IMG/VR virus record: IMGVR_UViG_3300043436_000172
Coordinates: 1-27,977 of that record
DNA from: a virus
Direction: 5' to 3' (one strand)
Length of the DNA stretch: 27,977 nt
The notes beneath the pieces were generated by a model that was not told where the DNA came from, did no database searches, and saw only the letters and a list, made by a program, of their open reading frames with translations. Below are positions 22,442 to 27,977 of the stretch, piece after piece. The position numbers and the translations under genes were made by a program. Numbering within the stretch: position 1 is the stretch's first letter; the number at the start of each line of letters is the position of its first letter.

Positions 22442-22819
22442 TTATGCGCGACGGATGCCACGGGGGTCTTGGACCACCGCTTCCACCGTGTCGTCGTTGA
22501 TGATGCGGAACTCACGTCCGTGGATGACCACGCGGGTACCGGAATAGGGTCGTGTCAGCACGAAGTCCCCCTCCTTGCACCACGGGCCGGTCGGGAACCG
22601 ATCCTTGTCGGCATAGCAAAGGTCGCCCATCTTGACCACGAACAGGACGACGGTCGTCTGCTCCTCGGTCTTCTTGGTGTCCTCAGCCTTGATCAGGCCC
22701 CCTTCATACTCCTCCTCCACCTGCGGCACTGCGCAGAGGATTCGGTACCCTTTCGGCTCAGGGAGAAGCTTCGCCCTTTCTGCCTGCTCTTTAGTCGCTT
22801 CAATATCAATGTTACTCAT
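22442..22819 (-). CDS. Phage GroES-like co-chaperonin
   Basis: A 125-residue protein from the ATG at 22817-22819, seven bases after GGAG and overlapping the upstream stop by eight. It matches the GroES plan: PKGYRILCAVPQVEEEYEGG as the first strands, a mobile loop at about 34-50 with GGLI, the second sheet with KMGDLCYADKDRFPTGPWCK and EGDFVLTRPYSGTRVVIHGR, and the closing EFRIINDDTVEAVV. An insertion (LCYADKDRFPTGPW) and an extended N-terminus differ from bacterial GroES. It probably pairs with host GroEL to fold the coat protein, as T4 gp31 does. Confidence 0.85.
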   Translation of the reverse strand: MSNIDIEATKEQAERAKLLPEPKGYRILCAVPQVEEEYEGGLIKAEDTKKTEEQTTVVLFVVKMGDLCYADKDRFPTGPWCKEGDFVLTRPYSGTRVVIHGREFRIINDDTVEAVVQDPRGIRRA

Positions 22820-23006
22820 CATCGCGCTCCAAGCGTTTTGCAAGGTCTTTGATGTGGTTCTTTGCGAGTTCAAGACCCTGTAAAGCCCCGCAAAGTCGTT
22901 TGTATTCACCCTCGTCCAGTTTGCCCTGCACGACGGCTTCAACGATCAAGATGCGCTCTTCTTGGAGTTTTGCGTCCAAGTATTCCAGAGCGTTGGAATA
23001 ACTCAT
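22812..23006 (-). CDS. Tiny helical protein after portal, 64 aa
   Basis: A 64-residue protein; its ATG overlaps the portal stop by four bases (ATGA). It is almost wholly helical and charged: MSYSNALEYLDAKLQEERIL, IVEAVVQGKLDEGEYKRLCG and LQGLELAKNHIKDLAKRLER. This type of short helical protein between portal and downstream head genes occurs widely in aquatic phages (from memory). It may be a small assembly factor. No further function is visible. Confidence 0.75.
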   Translation of the reverse strand: MSYSNALEYLDAKLQEERILIVEAVVQGKLDEGEYKRLCGALQGLELAKNHIKDLAKRLERDDE

Positions 23007-25561
23007 GCTTCACTGCTCCCGCCTTCTGGCTGTTGAGTTTGCTCGGCTTGTCTACGACGCATGTCCACGTCGTCTCGTGCTTTGCCGATATCAAGCCCGA
23101 GTCGTACACCTTCAATCTGCTGCTTGGCCGCAAGGGCCGCCTTGTCCTTCTGGATGTCCACGCCGAGACGCGCCGCCTCAAGCTGCTGTCGTCCAGAGGC
23201 TTCGGCCTTACGGAGCTCAAGTTCATCGAGCTTGGCGGCAGCGTCCACCATGTCTTTCTGGGTCTTGCGCTGCTGTTCTGCCATACGGATCTGACCGTCG
23301 ATCTGAGCCTGCTGCGCCTTGGTCTGCGCGATGAGCTGCTTGATCTGCAGGTCCATCATCTGCATCTGTACAAGCGGATCCTGCTGTTGCTGCTGGGCCT
23401 GCTGCATTTGCGCCTCGGCCTGATCCTTCTGCAAGACACGCGCTGCGGCCACCGCAGCAAGCTGCGAGAGCTGGGCCTCGAACTCAGGCGGCAGGTCGTA
23501 CTCGTCGTTGTCACCCTGCGGCAGCGGGGGAAGCGCCGCGCCAAGCTGCTTCTCGATCTCACGGCGGTACTGGAACGCCATGTGCTCCATGATGTGGGCT
23601 TGGATGGCACCCTGCATCTGCTGAGCCTGCGGGCTCTGTCCGATCATCGCCGCGATCTTCGGGTCCTGCATGAGAGCCATGTGGACCTGCATGTGGGCCT
23701 CGTGATCCTGATAGATGAACGCCTTGGCGGGCTTACCCGTCATCAGGTCCATGTTCTCCGTGATGGGGTCACGCGGCTTGGCATCGTCCGGCAGCGGGAT
23801 GATCTTGTCGGCGTTCTTGACCCCAAGGGTCTCGATCATCTGCCTGTGAAGATGCGGCAAGTCATAGATCTGCGGGGCGGTCTGCGAGAGCTGCAGCACG
23901 GCTTGGTACTGCACGATCTTCTGCGACATCGTGGCCGCGTTCGGGTCCGAGACCGGGATGACATCGACGTCATCGTAGTCAGCCTTCTTGGCCTTGCGGC
24001 TGCCCACCTCGGGCTCGTACGAATACTCGTCCGGGGTGTTGTCACGGATGATGCCCGCGAGGAGCTTGAACTCCTGCTTCATCGTGTAATAGATGCGGGC
24101 CTGCACCGCGCTCATCACTTTGAGAACACGCTCAAGGATGGCAAGCGTCGTACCGACCGGGGCCTGCGAAGACATGTCGCTGACCTTGAGGTCCGACACC
24201 GCAGCGAAGCGGCGTCCTTCCTCGACAATCCGGTCCATCAGGAGGGAGAGCGTCTGGCTCGGCTCCTTGTACGGCAGGGGCAAGATGTTGTCGCGGATCG
24301 CACCCGAAGGCACGTCTACGTCGCGGAACTCTCCGGGAGCAATGGGGGTGTCGTCGCCCTTGATACGCAGGCCACGTGACTTGAGACCACCCGGAAGATT
24401 GCTGAGAGTTCCCGCATCGACAAGCTGGCGGAGTAGGGAGGTGGCTGCCTTAGAGTGGCCGCCGATAAGATGAATAAGTCCAAAATAGTAGAAGCCAAAG
24501 CCGGGGATGTACCCGTAATGCACAAAGTGCTGCCGCTTCTCCTTGAGTTTGTCATCTTCTCGCCAGTTGCGCCGAATCGCCAAGATCGTCCCGGTACCCT
24601 TCTCAATCGTCACCACGTACGGCAACGCGAGCCCGGTCTCATTGTTGTCCTTATCGACGTCGGGGTAGCCCGGCAGGTCAAGGTTGACGTGCATCTCAAG
24701 GAGCTGAAACCGGTCGTCCATCGACGCCGAAAAGCCTTGATCCTCGGCCTTCTGCTTCTCAACCTCGTCCATCGTGCGGATCGGGTCACCAAGGTCGATG
24801 TCCCGGTAGAACCCCGCATACTGGAGCTTGCGCAGCTCGTTCTTGGTCTTACGCATGCGGTGCGTAACACGGTCGGTCGTCTCAAGGTTCGGAGCGCCGT
24901 AGGGGACGATGATGTCCTCAGCCGGGATAAAGACCGCAGTCTGACGGTTGAGAGCTGGGTCGAAGTACATCTTCTTGAAGGCGTTGCCCGCCAAGGCAAG
25001 CGAGAGGAGCAGGCGCTCATGCTCCGGGCGGTACTCCTTCATGACCTCGGTCAGCTGATAGTTCATGTCGTCCGCCACGCGGATGGCGGCGTCCTTCTTC
25101 TCCGGAGTCTCGCGGCCCACGATCTTGGTCTTGACCGGCCCCGCAGCGGGGAAGGTCTCCATGATGGTCTCGGACTGGAACTTGACCGCCGACTCCATCA
25201 AGAGGGGGTGGAACACGCCACATGCACCCGGCCACGGCTCGGTACGCTCCTCGTACTTGATGCCAAGGATCTTCAGGCCCTTAATATATGTGTCGAGCCA
25301 GTCCTTGCGGCTGGAGAGATCCTGCTCGTAGTGCCCGATGAGCTCGCCCGCAAGACTCTGCAGGTCGTTCTCGCCCATGAAGTCGGCAAGGTTCGCGTCG
25401 AACTCTTCTGCCCTAGGCTCTTCTTTCATGAGCTCGATGACGGCCCCGTCGATGCCGATGGTCACTGCCTCGGGGTCCTCGATGCTGATCTCAAGCGCGG
25501 GCTCGGCAGCAAGAGCCTCAAGCCCCATCGGCGCTTCGTACAAACCTTTATCAATGGCCAT
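23003..25561 (-). CDS. Portal protein (P22-like, long form)
   Basis: An 852-residue protein with AGGAG before the ATG. The core includes YEQDLSSRKDWLDTYIKGLK, ERTEPWPGACGVFHPLLMES, KFQSETIMETFPAAGPVKTK and AGNAFKKMYFDPALNRQTAV, typical for large P22-type podovirus portals that form the DNA channel. From about residue 640 on there is a very long Gln/Ala-rich helix (QMQQAQQQQQDPLVQMQMMD, KAQQAQIDGQIRMAEQQRKT, GRQQLEAARLGVDIQKDKAA), comparable to the P22 portal barrel. Length well above most portals is explained by this tail. It overlaps the next gene by four bases. Confidence 0.86.
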   Translation of the reverse strand: MAIDKGLYEAPMGLEALAAEPALEISIEDPEAVTIGIDGAVIELMKEEPRAEEFDANLADFMGENDLQSLAGELIGHYEQDLSSRKDWLDTYIKGLKILGIKYEERTEPWPGACGVFHPLLMESAVKFQSETIMETFPAAGPVKTKIVGRETPEKKDAAIRVADDMNYQLTEVMKEYRPEHERLLLSLALAGNAFKKMYFDPALNRQTAVFIPAEDIIVPYGAPNLETTDRVTHRMRKTKNELRKLQYAGFYRDIDLGDPIRTMDEVEKQKAEDQGFSASMDDRFQLLEMHVNLDLPGYPDVDKDNNETGLALPYVVTIEKGTGTILAIRRNWREDDKLKEKRQHFVHYGYIPGFGFYYFGLIHLIGGHSKAATSLLRQLVDAGTLSNLPGGLKSRGLRIKGDDTPIAPGEFRDVDVPSGAIRDNILPLPYKEPSQTLSLLMDRIVEEGRRFAAVSDLKVSDMSSQAPVGTTLAILERVLKVMSAVQARIYYTMKQEFKLLAGIIRDNTPDEYSYEPEVGSRKAKKADYDDVDVIPVSDPNAATMSQKIVQYQAVLQLSQTAPQIYDLPHLHRQMIETLGVKNADKIIPLPDDAKPRDPITENMDLMTGKPAKAFIYQDHEAHMQVHMALMQDPKIAAMIGQSPQAQQMQGAIQAHIMEHMAFQYRREIEKQLGAALPPLPQGDNDEYDLPPEFEAQLSQLAAVAAARVLQKDQAEAQMQQAQQQQQDPLVQMQMMDLQIKQLIAQTKAQQAQIDGQIRMAEQQRKTQKDMVDAAAKLDELELRKAEASGRQQLEAARLGVDIQKDKAALAAKQQIEGVRLGLDIGKARDDVDMRRRQAEQTQQPEGGSSEA

Positions 25562-25571
25562 CTAAATTCTC

Positions 25572-27083
25572 CTAGTAATACGCTTCGCGTCTGTGGCTCT
25601 TGAACCACTTGGTCGGCTCGGGCTCATCTGTCGGCAGGCGTATGAACCCGCCCTGCCTGAACCTCAAAAGCGCCAAAGTCGTCGCGTCCACCAAGTCATC
25701 ATGTGTACCCGCCGGGAAGTCGTTGCACTCCTCGACTACCTCCCAAGCCCAGCGCCTGTCGGGCACCCAGACTATACCTGAACTAAACAGATCTGATACG
25801 GCATTAACCCGGCTGATCTTGTCCTGCCCCCTGCCCGGCGTGAACTCGCTGAGGGGGACCCCCATCCGGCGCATCTCCTGATACAGCGCCGCACCGTTCG
25901 ACTTCTTCTCAACGATGAAGGAGTCCGGCTGCCAATCCTTGTACTCCTCAAGCACCCGCTGCTTCAGCTCCGGGAACTCAAGGCGCTCCTTGACCGCGTT
26001 CAGCAGGATGATGTTGTAGTTGTTGGTCTCCTCGTTGAAAAAGACACCCCAAGTCAGGAGGGCATTAAAGTCCGACCGGTTGGTCTTCTCCTGAGCGGCG
26101 TCGAGCGCCATGATGATGTGCTCGCACTGTGGCGGAGTCTCCTTGTCCCAGACCTGCCACCACTCACGCTTGATAAGGGCACCTTCCTCCGATGTCGGCT
26201 GCTGCATGTACTGAGCCTGCCAGTACCGCACGTCCATCGAAGCCTTCTTGCCCATCAACTCATCTATGCTCCAGAACTCAGGCCATAGCGGCTTCTCGTT
26301 CAGGATCGCAGGGAACTCGACCACTTCCCACTGATCGGCGTCGTCCTCGCGGGTCATGTGGTCCACGATCTTGCCCGTCAGGTCCATCTTCGACCACCGG
26401 GTCATCACCACGATGATTGAGCCACCCGGCATCAGTCGCTGGACCGGGCCCGACTGGAACCACTCCCACGCGGGTTCAAATACGTCTGCTCGACCCTGCT
26501 TAGCTTCCTGTTCAGAATGAGGGTCGTCAATAATAAAGAGATCGGCACCACGGCCAGCAAGAGCGCCACCAACGCCAATAGCGAAGTACTCACCATTAAA
26601 ATTCGTACCCCAACGAGACGCAGACTTACTGTCCGCTTGGAGAGATACGTTGGGAAAAATATCACGATAAGACTCCGAGCCGACCAAGTTACGCACCCGA
26701 CGACCGAAGTTCACCGCCAAATCAGCAGTGTGGGACGCCATGATGACCTTTTTCTGCGGGTTTTTGCCTAGGAACCACGCAGGCGCTAGGTACGAGATCA
26801 TCTCCGACTTGCCGTGACGCGGCGCGATGTTGACGATGACCCTTTTTTTCTTCCCTGCCTCTATGTCCTCGAAGATTTTCGCCAATCTTCGGTGGTGCGG
26901 GCCCACCTTGTAGCCGGGATAGACGTGCTGGATGAAGTCTAGGAACGAATCCTTGCCCAATTTCTGCGTGATCTGGGTCTGATACTGCTTCAAGAGCTCA
27001 GCGACACGCCGTTTTTCCTTCTCCGGCATCGTCGGCAGGGCGCTTTTCAGCTTTTCGAGGCTTTCAGGGGTCAGTTGTAGCAC
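25572..27083 (-). CDS. terL: Terminase large subunit
   Basis: A protein of about 503 residues from a GTG at 27081-27083; an upstream TTG at 27119 would extend it further into terS and is less likely. Positions below are counted from that TTG: subtract 12. The ATPase has APRHGKSE (Walker A, 99-106), LFIIDDPH (Walker B, 194-201) and VVMTRWS (237-243). The RNase H-like nuclease has Asp340 in MALDAA, Glu404 in FIVEKKSNG and Asp474/475/478 in THDDLVDAT. This motor cuts and pumps phage DNA through the portal coded next to it. Confidence 0.93.
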   Translation of the reverse strand: MLQLTPESLEKLKSALPTMPEKEKRRVAELLKQYQTQITQKLGKDSFLDFIQHVYPGYKVGPHHRRLAKIFEDIEAGKKKRVIVNIAPRHGKSEMISYLAPAWFLGKNPQKKVIMASHTADLAVNFGRRVRNLVGSESYRDIFPNVSLQADSKSASRWGTNFNGEYFAIGVGGALAGRGADLFIIDDPHSEQEAKQGRADVFEPAWEWFQSGPVQRLMPGGSIIVVMTRWSKMDLTGKIVDHMTREDDADQWEVVEFPAILNEKPLWPEFWSIDELMGKKASMDVRYWQAQYMQQPTSEEGALIKREWWQVWDKETPPQCEHIIMALDAAQEKTNRSDFNALLTWGVFFNEETNNYNIILLNAVKERLEFPELKQRVLEEYKDWQPDSFIVEKKSNGAALYQEMRRMGVPLSEFTPGRGQDKISRVNAVSDLFSSGIVWVPDRRWAWEVVEECNDFPAGTHDDLVDATTLALLRFRQGGFIRLPTDEPEPTKWFKSHRREAYY

Positions 27084-27645
27084 TTTGCTCGCCCACAACC
27101 TTGTATTCGATGCCCTCAAGCACCGACATCAGCTCTTTCTCGACCTCTTCGATGGGCTTGATCACGTGCGTGACCTCGCTTCGCCGCTTAAAAGCATCCA
27201 CGCCGTCCACTTCGCCGAGCTTGGTCAGAGCCTGAAGGCGGGTTTTGCCATCCTTCGCAGTCTCGATCTCCTTGACCAACCCTGTGATGACGTAGTTTTT
27301 GAGCTCAGCTAGGTCATCTACCAACGCATGGTTCATCTGCTTGACCATGCCCGCCAAGAACGCAATGGTCTCGTTGGGGTAAATGGCAAAATCTGGTCGC
27401 GCCTTAGGGTCCTCGATCATCTGCCGAGCAAGTTGAGTCGCATCCTGCTCATTAGTTTTGTCCGGAATGATCGGCTGGCCCGACAAATCACTGATCAGCT
27501 TTATGGTGCGAACGCGCATGTCAAGCTCTTGGCTCGGACTCAAGCTCGGCAGCGCTTCAGCCGCGTTGGCCGGAAGCACAAAATCTTCATCAATGTCAGG
27601 GACTAGGGGCTGCATTGTTGCGAAATATATACGAATTTGGGGCAT
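27064..27645 (-). CDS. Terminase small subunit (probable)
   Basis: A 193-residue protein ahead of the large terminase. The ATG at 27643-27645 follows a palindrome; a second ATG at 27613-27615 is possible, and neither has a clear ribosome site. After a Pro-rich start, DMRVRTIKLISDLSGQPIIP and TNEQDATQLARQMIEDPKAR precede a helical centre (NETIAFLAGMVKQMNHALVD, LKNYVITGLVKEIETAKDGK, TRLQALTKLGEVDGVDAFKR) suited to an oligomeric ring. The basic tail region (VTHVIKPIEEVEKEL) is typical. Function is inferred from position and helical make-up, since small subunits are poorly conserved. Confidence 0.75.
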   Translation of the reverse strand: MPQIRIYFATMQPLVPDIDEDFVLPANAAEALPSLSPSQELDMRVRTIKLISDLSGQPIIPDKTNEQDATQLARQMIEDPKARPDFAIYPNETIAFLAGMVKQMNHALVDDLAELKNYVITGLVKEIETAKDGKTRLQALTKLGEVDGVDAFKRRSEVTHVIKPIEEVEKELMSVLEGIEYKVVGEQSATTDP

Positions 27646-27663
27646 GGTACCAAATTTGATACC
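27646..27663. promoter_or_regulatory. 18-bp near-perfect palindrome before terS
   Basis: GGTACCAAATTTGATACC reads the same on both strands except for one mismatched pair. It touches the terS start codon. Such a symmetric site without a loop is more like a protein operator than an RNA hairpin. Confidence 0.6.
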
Positions 27664-27672
27664 GGGGGGTGT

Positions 27673-27682
27673 TCTATATAGA
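27673..27682 (-). promoter_or_regulatory. TCTATATAGA, possible -10 region upstream of terS
   Basis: A self-complementary TCTATATAGA sits 27 bases upstream of the terS start, between two runs of six G on the plus strand. It is the only TATA-like element in the GC-rich leader, so it could be the -10 of a late promoter. No convincing -35 is seen at the right distance. Confidence 0.3.
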
Positions 27683-27842
27683 GGGGGGTGGGGTCGGCCC
27701 GGCTAGATTTTGAAAATGGTCTGGTGATTTGTGCGGATCAAAGCGGGGCGGGGCGAGCGCGGGACTCCGACATTGCAGCGGGGGGTCGGGGTAGGGTGGG
27801 GCTGCGCCTAGCCGCGTTTCGGATTCGCCGCCGGGGTGGGGG
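27683..27842. other. Non-coding G-rich region upstream of terS, with quadruplex-type G-runs
   Basis: No gene is visible from 27646 to the right edge. The plus strand is strongly G-rich. At 27780-27801 four runs of three or more G are separated by loops of 2, 2 and 1 bases (GGGGGG-TC-GGGG-TA-GGG-T-GGGG), which fits the G-quadruplex rule. Further G-runs lie at 27664-27669, 27683-27691 and 27833-27843. The minus-strand transcript would be C-rich here. Confidence 0.7.
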
Positions 27843-27977
27843 GTCGAGCAGGTCGAGCAGGTCGAGCAGGTCGAGCAGGTCGAGCAGGTCGAGCAGGTCG
27901 AGCAGGTCGAGCAGGTCGAGCAGGTCGAGCAGGTCGAGCAGGTCGAGCAGGTCGAGCAGGTCGAGCAGGTCGAGCAG
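27843..27977. repeat. Perfect 15-copy tandem repeat of GTCGAGCAG
   Basis: Exactly 15 consecutive copies of the 9-bp unit GTCGAGCAG, without a single mismatch, fill 27843-27977 and continue to the window edge. The unit is GC-rich and includes TCGA. All six frames are open through it (for example Val-Glu-Gln in one), but no start or signal upstream supports a gene. Confidence 0.95.

Noticed and set aside
22862-25603. Long plus-strand frames (505 and 382 residues) opposite the portal gene
   Set aside because: They are shadows caused by codon bias of the portal gene. Composition is Arg/Leu/His/Val-rich without motifs, and they cut across well-supported genes on the other strand.
27084-27119. TTG start extending the large terminase by 12 residues
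   Set aside because: TTG without a ribosome site, deep within terS; the GTG at 27083 gives a smaller overlap in keeping with the operon.
27843-27977. CRISPR-like array
   Set aside because: Units are contiguous 9-mers without spacers, so this is a simple tandem repeat.
27795-27977. Plus-strand open frame running through the 9-bp repeat (Val-Glu-Gln repeats)
   Set aside because: It is open only because the repeat lacks stops; there is no start codon with a ribosome site, and it would be the only plus-strand gene here.

Overview
This window looks like the structural (late) half of an uncultured short-tailed phage (Caudoviricetes, podovirus-type virion) that infects a bacterium. All convincing genes lie on the minus strand and read right to left. 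Neighbours mostly touch or overlap by 1-8 bases, and many have a clear AGGAG-type ribosome binding site. I see no plus-strand gene, tRNA, rRNA, CRISPR array or integrase. There is no tape-measure, sheath or tube gene. Instead there are two adaptor-like proteins and a nozzle-like (P22 gp10 type) protein, which is the podovirus pattern. The gene set and small-protein repertoire resemble uncultured aquatic (marine or freshwater) phage genomes. That resemblance is from memory, not from a search.

Layout in order of transcription. The right edge (27646-27977) is non-coding: a perfect 15-copy 9-bp tandem repeat running off the edge, a very G-rich tract, and a palindrome just before the first gene. 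Next is packaging and head assembly (27645-19439): small and large terminase, portal, a tiny helical protein, a GroES-like co-chaperonin, a scaffold-like coiled-coil protein, a conserved hypothetical, a head decoration-like protein and the major capsid protein. A strong intrinsic terminator follows the capsid gene. A GIY-YIG homing endonuclease comes next.

From 18511 to 14053 there is a run of small proteins. Two are structural-like beta proteins, one is a membrane-anchored coiled coil, and the rest are mostly tiny, very basic Gly/Lys-rich proteins. An endonuclease VII-type HNH gene is embedded in this run, followed by an adaptor-like protein and a zinc-ribbon protein. From 14040 to 12214 are a second adaptor-like protein and three small virion or accessory proteins.

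The host-recognition block (12212-5797) holds an 883-residue fibre with a self-cleaving S74 chaperone, a possible fibre accessory protein, a Gln-rich 57-residue protein, an Asp/Ser repeat protein, a 627-residue collagen-like fibre and a small adhesin. A 2-oxoglutarate/Fe(II) oxygenase follows, then a three-gene lysis cassette (two membrane proteins and an M15 peptidase). The nozzle, a jelly-roll-like virion protein and the start of a large membrane-active or internal virion protein complete the window, the last cut off at the left edge.

The points most worth a second look are: (i) a collagen-like fibre two genes upstream of a prolyl-hydroxylase-type oxygenase; (ii) a phage-encoded GroES inside the head-assembly operon; (iii) a cluster of tiny basic proteins, two of which share an ADG...KGKT[KR]GK motif; (iv) two unrelated homing-type nucleases in one structural operon; and (v) the G-rich, repeat-bearing region upstream of the terminase genes.
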